From Arabidopsis thaliana (Eukaryota > Streptophyta > Magnoliopsida > Brassicales > Brassicaceae), in NCBI RefSeq assembly GCF_000001735.4, contig NC_003071.7:9913151-9977150 (forward strand): DNA of 64,000 nt. Direction: 5' to 3'. Within the stretch, counting starts at the first letter, position 1; every line of letters starts with the position of its first letter. Both the position numbers and the translations under genes were made by a program. Of this stretch, positions 1 to 11,847 are shown in pieces. Under the pieces are notes generated by a model that had not been told where the DNA came from, ran no database searches, and was given only the letters and a program-made list of their open reading frames with translations.

Positions 1-721
1 CAACTGTAATTACTAATTAGATAAAATCAAATATCTGTCGGGCGTAACATGCGACCCAACAAACGTCATGTGAATATTTTAATTCTTCTATTAGTTTGTT
101 AACCTAATCGTGATTGGGTATTCATATAAATACACATTTTCATATAAATACACTTTGTATATGGTAAGTTATCATTTTATACAAAAAACCAAAGAATGTT
201 TTCTTCTCTATTATATCATCATATCCCATAATTATGGGAACCCAAAAAAAAAAAAAATTGGACCCTCCATTATAAATATAAACTATTGTCATATAAATTT
301 TAGACATAACTGATTTTGTCATAAAGAAATTGAAAGGAGAATCTCCGTGACGGTTGGATATAGCAATAATAACAACTCTTAATAATCATAGCAACAAGCA
401 AATAAAAGCAGCACATGGAAGCCATTTGCGCAAGGATAATTCTTGTAAGAACACATTACCTAAAAGCTAATAATAATGAGAAAAACAGCAGAAATATTCG
501 AAACCATATTAAAAAAGAATGAAACATTTCTTAAATAAACCTAAACTAGATTCGATTTTGCATGTTTGATCCACTTGATGTATGAACAAAAGAAACATAA
601 AACAGTAAGCAAAAGTCAAGGATCTAATGTAAAGTCATAAGGAAAAAAACTAAATTTAAACAAGTTGTAACTGCAGATCATGTTATGTCTTTTAACTAGT
701 AAATCCTACGACCAATTAGAT

Positions 722-1004
722 TAGAGCAACCAATTCTTTTATGATTTTGATTTTTGAGAGCCAATTTTTATTTGTATTGAAAATAATAGTTATATTTTTC
801 ACTCCTATAAATTTATTTTCTACTAATGAAATTGTTGTTTATAAAAGTATTCTGTGTGTAATAGTCTATAAAAAATATAGTACAATTTTACACATTTTTA
901 AAAGTTAATATTTTTGATATTTTGTATAGTAAATACAAAAAATACCACCACACAATACATTGATGATTCGAAGTTTCGAACCACCATTTTCATTGAATCA
1001 GCTC
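722..1004. mobile_element. possible MITE with short inverted ends
   Basis: The segment starts with ATTAGAGCAACC and ends with CAGCTCTAAT, so its outer 8-9 bases are inverted copies of each other. The interior is AT-rich and noncoding, as in Tourist/Harbinger-like MITEs. I could not find a clean direct target-site duplication, so the call rests on the ends and composition only. Confidence 0.3.
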
Positions 1005-1312
1005 TAATATTAAAAAAAAATGATTTTTTTGATAAAATATATAAAGAATGTTAGTTTTGTTAAACCAATATATCATAAATACGATAGTATATATTTTTGT
1101 ATTTTATTGAGCTTGTAATCAGTACATGGATGCGAATCCGAGTGACGTTGATATTGGTACAAACTACAAAGTATAGTAGTCTAAGTATATGTCCATATAT
1201 ATATAATAAATCTGTTATATTCAATGATTAATGAAACCTGGAAACTGGAAGTGCAAAAATGCATTGATTACTTTAATCGAAAAGAAAAACAAAATGCATT
1301 GATTATAGTATT

Positions 1313-1318
1313 TATAAA
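1313..1318 (+). promoter_or_regulatory. TATA box of the LRR receptor-like kinase
   Basis: TATAAA lies about 140 bp upstream of the start codon and is followed by a pyrimidine-rich leader. The spacing fits a plant core promoter. No transcript evidence is available here. Confidence 0.4.
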
Positions 1319-1457
1319 ACTGCAGATTTTGCAGAGAGCAGGAAACAGAGAGGTTTGGTTTTGCGTTGCGTGAGCTGTTTCCTCTTTAACTCTCTCTTCT
1401 TCTACCTCTTGACCCTCTCTCTCTCTCTCTGGTGATGCGGTTTCTTCCTTGGAAGCC

Positions 1458-3980
1458 ATGAAAACACAATCAGCTTCACCGTTCTTCTTCGTCTCCTTCT
1501 TCTTCTTCTTCTTCTTCTTCTCTTCTCTGTTTCTTCTCTCCTCTGCTTTAAACTCTGATGGAGTTCTCTTACTGAGTTTCAAATACTCTGTTCTTCTTGA
1601 TCCTCTCTCTTTATTACAATCATGGAACTACGACCACGACAATCCTTGTTCATGGCGAGGTGTGTTGTGTAATAACGATTCAAGAGTTGTTACTTTATCT
1701 CTCCCAAACTCTAACCTCGTTGGTTCGATTCCTTCCGATCTGGGTTTCCTCCAAAACCTCCAAAGTCTTAATCTTTCCAATAATTCACTCAATGGGTCAT
1801 TACCGGTTGAGTTTTTCGCCGCCGATAAGCTCCGGTTTCTTGATTTATCAAATAACTTGATCTCCGGCGAGATCCCTGTATCAATCGGAGGTTTACACAA
1901 CCTCCAGACGTTAAATCTCTCCGATAACATCTTCACCGGGAAACTACCAGCTAACTTAGCGTCTCTTGGAAGCTTAACGGAGGTTTCTCTGAAGAACAAC
2001 TACTTCTCCGGCGAGTTTCCCGGCGGCGGATGGAGATCGGTTCAGTATCTAGACATTTCTTCAAATCTAATCAACGGTTCACTCCCACCTGATTTCTCCG
2101 GCGACAATCTCCGATACCTGAATGTCTCGTATAACCAAATCTCCGGAGAGATTCCTCCGAATGTTGGTGCCGGTTTTCCTCAAAACGCCACCGTTGATTT
2201 CTCCTTCAACAATTTAACCGGTTCAATCCCAGATTCTCCGGTTTACCTTAACCAGAAATCAATTTCGTTTTCCGGAAACCCGGGTTTATGCGGAGGTCCG
2301 ACCCGAAACCCGTGTCCCATTCCTTCATCTCCGGCCACCGTCTCGCCACCAACCTCTACACCTGCACTCGCAGCTATACCTAAATCAATCGGGTCTAATC
2401 GAGAAACCGAACCGAACAACAACTCAAATCCTCGAACCGGGTTAAGACCAGGAGTTATAATCGGAATCATAGTCGGAGATATCGCCGGAATCGGAATCCT
2501 CGCTCTTATCTTCTTCTACGTTTATAAATACAAAAACAACAAGACAGTGGAGAAGAAGAACAATCATAGCCTAGAAGCTCATGAAGCTAAAGACACAACT
2601 TCGTTATCACCATCATCATCAACAACTACATCTTCTTCATCTCCAGAACAATCAAGCAGATTTGCAAAATGGTCATGTCTCCGTAAGAATCAAGAAACCG
2701 ATGAAACCGAAGAAGAAGACGAAGAAAATCAACGGTCAGGAGAGATTGGAGAGAATAAGAAAGGGACTTTAGTAACCATTGATGGAGGAGAGAAAGAGCT
2801 TGAAGTTGAAACTTTGCTTAAGGCTTCTGCTTACATTTTAGGAGCCACTGGTTCGAGTATAATGTACAAGACTGTTCTTGAGGACGGTACGGTTCTCGCG
2901 GTTCGTCGGTTAGGTGAGAATGGTTTGAGTCAACAACGCCGGTTTAAAGACTTTGAGGCACATATTCGAGCTATTGGTAAATTGGTTCACCCGAATTTGG
3001 TACGTCTTCGTGGATTCTATTGGGGCACCGACGAGAAATTGGTCATTTACGATTTTGTTCCTAACGGCAGTCTCGTCAACGCCCGTTACAGTGAGTCAAA
3101 ATCATCTCTTTCACATTTCAATCTTTTTCCTCGCTTTATGATAAAGGCACATGTTAGCATAAGATCAAGTCGCACGCTAGCATCACCAGGGTTTTGCTAC
3201 TGTGTTCATATTAGTTGGTAGTAGTTAAATTACACCTGTATTAATAAAGTCAACGGCTGGTCAAATTTTGATTCTTTGTGCTATTGGACAGGGAAAGGAG
3301 GGTCTTCGCCGTGCCATTTACCGTGGGAGACTCGGCTCAAGATAGTAAAAGGTTTGGCTCGTGGGCTTGCTTACCTCCACGACAAGAAACATGTGCACGG
3401 TAACTTGAAGCCTAGTAACATACTCTTGGGCCAAGATATGGAGCCCAAGATCGGAGATTTCGGGCTCGAAAGGCTTCTCGCCGGGGATACTAGCTATAAC
3501 CGAGCTAGTGGATCATCTCGGATTTTCAGTAGCAAGCGATTGACAGCATCCTCGCGTGAATTTGGTACCATCGGGCCCACACCGAGCCCAAGTCCAAGCT
3601 CCGTTGGGCCCATATCTCCCTATTGCGCACCCGAGTCGCTCCGCAATCTCAAACCAAACCCGAAATGGGATGTGTTTGGGTTTGGAGTGATCCTCCTCGA
3701 GCTGCTCACGGGAAAAATAGTGTCGATAGACGAGGTGGGGGTAGGAAATGGGCTGACCGTAGAGGACGGGAACCGGGCGCTAATAATGGCTGATGTAGCG
3801 ATCCGCTCCGAATTGGAAGGCAAAGAGGACTTTTTACTTGGCCTTTTCAAATTGGGATATAGTTGTGCATCTCAAATTCCACAAAAGAGACCGACCATGA
3901 AAGAGGCGTTAGTAGTGTTTGAAAGATATCCTATTAGCTCATCGGCTAAGAGTCCATCGTACCATTACGGACACTATTAA
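1458..3980 (+). CDS. LRR receptor-like kinase, probably an atypical or pseudokinase
   Basis: There are two exons, 1458-3090 and 3292-3980 (GT-AG intron), giving 773 aa. The start is the ATG at 1458; the open frame three codons upstream begins with a non-ATG codon. Order: a signal peptide with a run of Phe (about 1-30), an LRR N-cap with a Cys pair, about six leucine-rich repeats, a Pro/Ser-rich stretch, one transmembrane helix (about 331-357), an acidic Ser-rich juxtamembrane region, then a kinase domain from about 450. The ATP-anchoring Lys motif reads LAVRRLG (Arg instead of Lys) and the HRD motif reads HGNLKPSN, while DFG is kept. This pattern is common in the LRR-III subfamily, whose members mostly signal by binding partners at the plasma membrane. 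I recall it as At2g23300. The ligand is unknown. Confidence 0.93.
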
Positions 3981-4492
3981 CGTTTGATCTTACACTAACT
4001 CTAGTCTCTAAGCGTTTCTCTATGGCCAAAGTATATACACATGATGCAAATTGTTCTTTCTTGTTGTTTGTCCACTTGAGTTTTTATATATGATTCTTTA
4101 GGATACTACCACTAGGTTAGCTTGGTTTGTAATCGTTTTTTGTTTAATTTAGTGTAAGTTCGGTTTGTGTTGGAGACTTGGAGTTGGCTCCCATATACTT
4201 AAATCTTCAAACATAAGTTAATGTGTTATACTATATTTTCAACCAGTAGACCAATCATATAAATCGTTTAATAATTTCTGAACCACTAAACCCGCAAGTA
4301 AACCGATAGATTGATCGTATAATTTCAACCGGTTCGGATAGTAAATAGTAGATCTTCCGTAAACCGGATATGATCTGATCTGATCTCCCAAAAAGTCCCA
4401 AATCCAAATCTACGAATCTCCGTCTCCTCCGTCGCATTTTCCGAGGTAGAGAGAGAGATCAAACCAAAGAGACACAGAGAGAGTATCCACCG
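3981..4492. other. intergenic region between the LRR kinase and RER1C
   Basis: This holds the kinase 3' region (AT-rich to about 4220) and the RER1C promoter and leader. A purine-rich GAGAGA tract lies at 4448-4458, about 35 bases before the RER1C start. No gene or repeat is seen. Confidence 0.6.
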
Positions 4493-5763
4493 ATGGAATC
4501 CGCAGCAACGGCTGTTGTACCTCCGGCAGCCGCCGCCACCACCGCCACCGCCACCGATGATAATCTCCAATCAAGCGACTCATCATCTCCCGCCGACGCC
4601 GTTAACCGATTGATCCACGCCTTTTCGCAGCGACAACAACATCTTCTCGACAAAACGGTTCCTCACGTTCTCTATCGATGGATCGCATGTCTCTGTGTTG
4701 TATTGATCTACATCGTTCGTGTTTACTTTGTGGAAGGCTTCTACATCATCACTTACGCCATCGGCATCTACCTTTTGAATCTCATCATTGCTTTTCTATC
4801 TCCTCAAGAAGATCCCGAAGCTTCTCTCACTTCCGGTGGTTCTCTTCCTACTCGGAGATCCGATGAGTATCGTCCTTTCGTTCGCCGTCTCCCTGAGTTC
4901 AAATTCTGGTTCGTCTCTTTGATTCTGTATTATTGATTTTGTTAGATCTGATATAGGGTTTTAGTAGTGAAATTGAGCATAGCGTTATTGGTTTGATTCA
5001 CTTTATCGATTGAGACTTGAGAGGATGACGAAGCTTGATGACTTACTTGTTAAGGAATTCAACTATTGTAGACTTTGATATAGTTAGATTACGTAGATCT
5101 GATCTAGGGTTTTAGTAGCGTTATTGGTTTGATTGCAGATGAATTCATGACTGAATCGTTAGATCAGATGATTGATAATGATGTTTGATGACTTACTTGT
5201 TGAGGAATTCAATTATTGTGGACTTTGATGTAGCTAGATTGATTCAATTCTGCAGAGAAACTACATTTTTAGCAAGATTTAGAACCAAATTTAGAAGAGA
5301 TCGACAAGATTCACTTTGTGAAGCCTTTGTATGAATTCTTTTTAGGTTTATCAATCTAGAATGTGATGAAGTCTCGATTTGATGTCCTTTGGATTTTTTG
5401 ATGTGGAATGTTGTGTGTGTGTTTTTTGCCATGAAGGTTATCGATCATAAGGGCTTTCATCATCGGATTTATGATGACGTTCTTCGAGGTGTTTGATGTA
5501 CCTGTATTCTGGCCAATACTTCTCTTCTACTGGGTGATGTTGTTTTTCCTTACGATGAGGAAACAGATACAGCATATGATCAAATACAGATATGTCCCTT
5601 TCTCTTTTGGGAAAAAGGTGTGTGTTTCTTTTTCTTTCCTTCCTTCACAGAACTGACTCTAACGTCTGAACAAGTTGAGTAAGTTTTCTAACTTCATCCT
5701 CGGTTTGTTTTTCCCTTGCAGCAGTATGGAAAGAAACCGGCTCCAACAGAGAGCAGTGAATGA
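4493..5763 (+). CDS. RER1C: RER1-family ER retrieval receptor
   Basis: Exons are 4493-4908, 5437-5617 and 5722-5763, giving 212 aa. RER1 proteins sit in the early Golgi and return ER membrane proteins by recognising polar residues in their transmembrane segments, using COPI. The sequence shows an Ala/Thr-rich N-terminus, then the family core: [20 protein letters not shown] (first hydrophobic pair), the signature LPEFKFW, a second hydrophobic pair containing [11 protein letters not shown], and the conserved [14 protein letters not shown]. The C-terminal tail is short and Lys-rich ([12 protein letters not shown]). The third exon opens with two possible acceptors three bases apart. I recall the locus as At2g23310. 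The long first intron carries an internal tandem duplication. Confidence 0.95.
4944..5240 (+). repeat. tandem duplication inside RER1C intron 1
   Basis: Two diverged copies, about 4944-5094 and 5095-5240. Both begin AGATCTGAT.TAGGGTTTTAG and both end with a closely similar block running from GATGACTTACTTGTT to TAG.TAGATT. The middles differ by small insertions. The second copy ends about 200 bp before the exon 2 acceptor. Confidence 0.8.
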
Positions 5764-6795
5764 TCAATCAAAACTGTTCAGGTCAGCAATTTTACAGTCT
5801 TTTGAGAGAAGTAGCATTTGAAAAGGTCGGTCTTTTGTTCTCTTTTGATGGCCTATATCTTTGTTAGGGATGAAGTAGAGATAGACATATTTTGCTCTTT
5901 TATCATCCTGACTATTTTACTGGTTTCACCTGAACTCAATGTACAATCTTATTTTTTTACATCCTTTTTTCAGTGAGAAAATAATGTTTCATACTTGACC
6001 CTTTTGTAATCATCATGGTGGAAAACTAAAGACTAATCAGTAATCACTGTCCGGTTCTATCGATGTTCATGGATTGTGTCCTAGTTATTTAAGAACATGG
6101 AAATTGCGATATGCTTGGTATTCATGAATGTTCACTGAGTTCTTCCTGATTCTATAATGTGTTTTTTTTCTTTCAAGTGTTAGTTTTGATAGATACAATG
6201 TTTCATTAAAAATGAATGGTACTATACAACTCCAAATCTCACGAACAACTACCATAGTTAGCAAAGTATATAGTCATTCACAACATATGACGATTGAGAT
6301 TTGAGATAATATGTCAAGTAGGAAACTGTTTACTTCAGTTTCCTTAATGGTTGGTAAAGTTTCATATGTGAAGTTCATAATCTATCTAGTCTCTCTACAA
6401 AGGTGTGATTTCATAAACCCGGAAAACAAGAAATGGCAACCAAGATTTGATGATATTGTCATTTTGCTTTCCGCAATCGTCGTACTCTGATTTTGAGTAA
6501 AAATAAGTAATCCAGTTTTGGTCATTTTAACGGCCCAATAGCAATCACTGCAAGTCTGATTTTGAATTTGTAACAATAAATTAGGATACTCTAAAATACA
6601 CAGATACGGAATTGACCAAGTAGATATCCTAGTCTATCAATAATTTCCTTTTTCTTTAAACATTTAACATGAAATCGGTGAGAATATTCTTAAATCATAA
6701 CTAACCATATTTGCCTATTTAATAAATACTATAAAACCCTGTTGCGGCCATTCACAATTGACAATACACCAAGAAGAAAAGAAAAAAAAAAACAT
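5764..6795. other. RER1C 3' region and intergenic DNA
   Basis: AT-rich with no supported gene. The first several hundred bases probably include the RER1C 3' untranslated region. A small antisense frame at 6382-6576 has no recognisable domain and unremarkable codon use. Confidence 0.55.
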
Positions 6796-6876
6796 ATGAC
6801 GACGATGCCAAATGTTCCAGAGGTTTTGGAAGAGGAGATTTTGTTCCCTGAGTTTCAGTCTACAAAGAATCCATAA
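6796..6876 (+). pseudogene. F-box gene relic (N-terminus only)
   Basis: After a TATA-like TATAAAACC at about 6730, a 26-codon frame begins MTTMPNVPEVLEEEILF. This resembles the start of Arabidopsis F-box proteins, where an N-terminal (M)(P)xxPxxLxEEIL segment opens the SKP1-binding F-box. The frame stops at 6874-6876 and the rest of the F-box is missing. The sequence behind it is rearranged into a large foldback. I infer a decayed member of the FBA-type F-box family; only about 15 residues match, so this is tentative. Confidence 0.4.
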
Positions 6877-6878
6877 CG

Positions 6879-7002
6879 ATGACTTCGTTTTTCGGTCGTT
6901 AAATTAGGTAAATATTTTTGACCATATCGAAATACAAAGTCATCCACATTTAGATGTGGTCAAAAATATCTACCTGATTAATGGACGGAATGACAAAGTC
7001 AT
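6879..7002. repeat. foldback with 46-bp arms
   Basis: Arm 6879-6924 is the inverted copy of arm 6957-7002, matching at 37 of 46 positions by hand alignment, with a 32-base loop. The inner 19 bases of each arm differ at one position only (TATTTTTGACCA against its complement). It directly follows the F-box relic. Confidence 0.75.
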
Positions 7003-9443
7003 TCTTGTGGATTCCTTGGAAATTGAATGTCAAGGAACAGATGTTCTAATTGATAACTAGAGTTGTCCTCTATGAGGAGATATAGCTTACGTCATTAGAT
7101 AATGGTCCATTTGTTAAGGAGGTATGAAAAAACAAATCATTCATGTATTTCAAAACCAGGACCTTATTCAATGCATCAGTTTAAGCAATCTTAAACATAT
7201 ATATTACAAAATCAGATGATAAATGAAAAGTCATATTAAGGAAAATTCTGAAGGCTTTAACCTCAAACGTGATGTTATACTTTCCATCTTTATTCCGCAT
7301 CCTCAAATATGATTGGGACGAGTGACGTCTCTGCACCTTCACTCAGAAGTAGTAGGGAATTCTTAGTTTATTATGAATGCCCTTCAAAGTAAGAATTGGA
7401 GTTTATGGAAGCTCATTTGATTCGCAGAATATATGTTGATAAAAAAAAAGAAAAGAGAGTGTTGGGTCAAAATTATAGGCTATTGAGTTGTGTCCACTAA
7501 GCTAGTTTTCTTGCTTGCTCATGTATTTTGGGCCGAGTTTTCAATCAGTAGTTATCCACATATATTTCGGGATCACATAATTATTTGGATATGATACTTC
7601 ATGAAACATTTGTGAGCCAGGGGTATCAAAATAGATAATTTAATTCGATCCAAACCCATATGGGTTCGAGGTTTTATTAAACAGGTTTGATTCAACCTAT
7701 TTATTTATATGGGTTTAATTTACATATTCAAACCCAAAACTATAAAATCTATTGGTTATAGATTATATCAATATATGGATCCTATAAATAAATATACAAA
7801 AAAATCCGAAATTATAATTAGAAAACCAACAAAAAATTTCAAATAACAAATTAAAAATATTTAAATAGAAAAGCATCCTAAAATGTTAAAACCACATAAC
7901 CAAAAGAAAAATATTTGTTACATATATATTATTATTTATATATATATTGTTTTTTACTTTTTAATTCTTAGTAAAAAAGATAAAGTAACATTTATTTTAG
8001 ATATTTTACATATTTAACTCCAAAGAAAAGAAAATATATTATATTTTTAGTTTAAGCAATGATCTAAAAGAGATTTAAAAAAAAAAAAGTAATAAATTGT
8101 TGTAGAAACCGAAGGAAGATGTAGTTTTAGCAAGAAACTGAAAGGATAACTCATGAGTTTATTGTTAAAACTAAATATATATATTAGTTTATCTTAAATT
8201 AGCATAACCGAAAGAGATATTTTATAGTGATTTTACGAACATACTTAAAAATACATAAGTAGAGAAATCAAATAAAATATAACAAATATGGTAGGTACAA
8301 AAGGAATAGAATACGGTGTTAACTAATTATGTAAAAAACAATTGACATAAAAATTGAATGGTAAACAACATAATAAGTATAGTGTGAGTGAGTGTAATAA
8401 ATTATTTTTGACTATTTTTTATTGTCTATAACATTTGCTGTGACTGAAACAATTATTTAGAATAAAATTGAGAAAAAAACACATGTCTGTATATTTTTCA
8501 AATATTCCCAAACAATAATAATAATCACACACTTGAATACACCCAAATGAATGACTTACAAATACACACGCATATGGATCTAATCATTTCTCCATTTCTT
8601 TGTCGAATTTAGATCTCATCTTTTAGAAATCTGTTTTTATCAAAAGGTTTGAAAATGGGAACTTTAAATGCGTTCAAAATAATGCGCACACTAAATGCCT
8701 CTCCCTAGGTATATCTCACTCAAAGCCTGAAAGCTACCCATCCTCATTCGTTTTCTTCTTAAATTTATTTATAGGAATCTGAATACATTTTAAAACACGA
8801 TTTTGGTGACGGAATACAACTGTTTCATTAAAATCATGAACTAAAACTATGTTTAAGAATAATCTATGATCAAAATATAGATGAAGAGGAAATGATATAT
8901 ATAGCGAAGGAACTTTCGGTGATAGGGCAAAAGAAACACGTTTCTGGGAGGAATAAATGGTTTCGTCAGCTTTCGTCTTTGACTTTGAGTGTCTCTTCAG
9001 TCAAGTCAAGTTTTGTGTGTACTTTGTTTTTCATTCTCAAGTCTCTCTCCTCGATTAAATTAAAATCGTGGTCACATCTACGAATCTAACTGTGTGAATG
9101 TCTCGTCGTGATCTGGTTAACTAAAGGTTGAATATTTTTACCCTAATAAAGGTTCTTTTTTCCAAGCTTCTACACTAACTTTTCTTTTTAATTAAAAACA
9201 AAATTGAACTAGTTTATGATTTCATTTGTGTATATTATTTTACGTATAGACCATGTCACCATGCTATTTTTGTTATATATCATCGTATCAGTGTTTGTTA
9301 TTTGTTATGGTTATTGTGGACCATTGGCCAAACATATATGCATTGTTTCAATCATGTTGAAGGTCTAATCTACAATAACACTCTCTTGGATAATTTTTCA
9401 CACAAAAAATAAAATGTAGAAAAAGATGATCACATGAGTACTG
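7003..9443. other. gene-poor AT-rich intergenic DNA
   Basis: No supported gene. The part at about 7640-8560 is extremely AT-rich with several copies of AAACCCA/TGGGTTT-like words near 7650-7730. The open frame at 8892-9089 shows no domain and no splice-joined extension. Decayed transposon sequence is likely but I cannot name a family. Confidence 0.5.
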
Positions 9444-10380
9444 ATTATGGTTTTAACTTTTTTTTTTTTGGTATCAATGTTAAGTATTTATACCATTTTC
9501 GAAGTTATGACAGAAGTTACACGGAATACATGTAGCGGAAAAATAAATCTACAGAAAGCACAGACAAAAACAAACAGTAATAGTGGTTAACGTTAACTAA
9601 AAGCGGAAACAAGAGAAAAAACACCGATTCCGAGAAGCTAAACTCAGAAATTTGCGTGATTTCCACAACTCGAAGATACCAAAGAGTTGGAGTCCCATCG
9701 TAGTTGCCACGAGCAAACTTTAGCAGAAGCCCGTCCACAAAACCTCTTAATAAAGCGCCTACAGCTTCTCCGCAAACTAACGCAAAAACGCAAAGACAAC
9801 AGAGGACTAAAACACAAATCCGACGGTTACAGGGATAACCAAAGAAACTACCTTCAGTCACCATTCCTATCAAAACAATAGGAACCATCTCCCACGGATA
9901 AATGATGCCTCGAAGACCAACGCGCCGCCTCTATTCTTCCCTTAAGACTCCACTCCGACATGACGCATAACATCACTGTTGTCTAAGTACAAAACAACAA
10001 CAACAAAAGACACCACAAGCTCCAACTTCGAGCAAAAACGATGAAGAATCGAGGAGGCTTTACGAAGAGCAGAAAAAACAAAACTAAGGCGATGCACCAC
10101 CTGATTTCTAGATCGGAGAAGAATCCCGTCGCTAGGAGGTCCAACGAACCCAAACGTCTCATCAAGAGCCACAACCACCGCAGAAAGGAGAAACCCACCA
10201 CGCACCACCAACTAGAGACGATGGGCAATCGAAATCTGAAACAAAACGATGGAGCACGAGAGGAGGAGAAACATCAAAGACAACAAAGAGGGAGGAGGAG
10301 GAGCCCTCCCCGTTCGCCGGCAAGGAGTGCCGCAAACGGAGAGGCGGAGGAGGCAGATCGCCGACATTATGATTTAAACT
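9444..10380 (-). mobile_element. 5'-truncated LINE-like retroposon with target-site duplication
   Basis: The insert runs 9459-10365 on the minus strand. It ends in a poly(A) tract (a T-run at 9458-9469 on the + strand) preceded by TTGATACC. It is flanked by 15-bp near-identical direct repeats, 9444-9458 and 10366-10380, which match at 13 of 15 bases (ATTATG.TTT.AACT). A poly(A) tail with a long variable target duplication is the mark of LINE-type reverse transcription. A minus-strand frame at 9517-9888 lacks reverse transcriptase motifs, so the copy is either a 5'-truncated 3' end or a non-autonomous passenger. The family is not identified. Confidence 0.65.
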
Positions 10381-11847
10381 TAATTTGTAACAAGAAATTA
10401 CTCTAAAATGATATCGGCATAGATATTGTATTAGACTTCATTTTTAACAAATATGGTTGTACAACAACCAACCTAAACCATGATTAGTGAAGAAGAAGCA
10501 ATAAAAGTAGAGTAAATAAAGCCCAAAGAATTAATGAACAAAAATAACAAAGAGGATGTTGACGAAAAGTCAACTCCACTAAGCTGGCGACGACAAAAAC
10601 TTCTGCGATTTAAGTTAAATTTGTTGGGTCCTACTTCGAAACCAGATCATACGGCTGACGACGAAAGTTTGACTCGATCCTCTCTCTTCTTTTTCGTCCG
10701 TTATGACTCTTATCATCACACCTATCTTGATTTGTCTCTCCATAAAAATAAAAAATAAAACATTTTCTTTTTCATTCATCTTAACAACATGTATTTTATC
10801 AAGTTTAATTACAATAGTGTCGACGAAAAGAACAAGAAAAATGCCGACAAAAAAAAAAATACTAGAACAAGAAAAATTAGAATAATGTCGAAAAGCGATT
10901 AAGTTAGTGGTTTAGCCGTTTGTTCATCTTCTAGCCTAATAGTTTGGACATCTCTTTCTTTAGTGGAGTAAAAAATGAGTCTAATGTACTAATTAAACCA
11001 GAATAGAGATAATTTCATCCTAATACAAATTACTAGATTATATACGAAGTAGTAATACTTCATTTGTTCTAAAAACTTTTTTGAAAAAAATAAAGTTTTT
11101 TCGATGAAATGTATAATTGGTTAATCAGAGTAAAAATATGTACAAAAGTGTTTAACTGTGTCTAAACGGATGACTAGCAGTTTAATAAGGAGTTTTGGAC
11201 AGCTTTAATCACTATAGTTGTAAGAAAACAAGATGTGAGTTTGTAAGTTCTCTCACAAAGTTTTTTTCCAAAGCTCTTTCAAAAACATTGAATTGTAGGC
11301 ATTACAAATGTTTTGGTGCTTAAATGAATTGTATCAAAAATTGTTGGTGTTACAAATTGTTACAACAACTCATCTAATAAAGACTTGATTCTTCTATCTC
11401 GACAAAAGATTAGAGTTTGCCAAAGCTCATGGGATAGTGGTGTATAGTAAAATAAAATAAAATGTATTGAGTTCTCTTGGTTTTTAAGTAAAGAACATGT
11501 ATGCAAATATGCTCGTAAACGTTTTAAAAATAGTGATGATCAAGACTTATCACTACCGTTGCAACAAACACGTGAAGGTTGAATCCTCTAATTTTGTACA
11601 AACTTTGACTTTTCGAATCTAACAAAAAAAGAAAAAGTTGACTCTTAACAACAAAAATTGAATAGTAAAAAAGACTATTTATGAACATAGGAAAAGTCTA
11701 AACCGTGACACATTAGTCAGTCACCTACCATACAAATTACATCACTTTAAATACCAAATTTTTTATTCATTTTTGTTCTCTTATTTACTTTAGTCCTCTC
11801 GAATCCCATAAAGTCCACAACTCTCTCCTTGTAGAGAGAGAGATTTT
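10381..11847. other. WRKY15 upstream region
   Basis: Noncoding, AT-rich. It contains several TTGAC core words in both directions, for example at 10559-10563 with an inverted copy at 10569-10573, and two TTGACT boxes nearer the gene. The small frames at 10534-10885 are low-complexity and not supported as genes. Confidence 0.55.
11605..11643 (+). promoter_or_regulatory. pair of W-boxes upstream of WRKY15
   Basis: TTGACT occurs at 11605-11610 and again at 11638-11643, about 205-245 bp before the WRKY15 start codon. TTGAC[C/T] is the binding site of WRKY factors, so auto- or cross-regulation by WRKY proteins is plausible. This is inferred from motif and position only. Confidence 0.45.

Larger units (their letters stand above)
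1..1457. other. intergenic region and promoter of the LRR kinase
   Basis: This AT-rich stretch has no convincing gene. Short open frames near 110-322 lack coding character. A possible MITE lies at about 724-1003 and is listed separately. The last 150 bases contain a TATA-like TATAAA at 1313-1318 and a CT-rich leader (1376-1435) typical of plant 5' untranslated regions, leading into the receptor kinase. Confidence 0.6.

Noticed and set aside
8892..9089. 65-codon frame in the intergenic DNA
   Set aside because: No domain, no promoter-like context, AT-rich composition like its surroundings.
10041..10406. 121-codon basic plus-strand frame
   Set aside because: It lies antisense within the LINE-like insert, is highly biased toward Lys/Arg, and has no recognised motif.
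10534..10758. 74-codon frame upstream of WRKY15
   Set aside because: It is low complexity, without splice extension or domain. A small gene cannot be excluded but is not supported.
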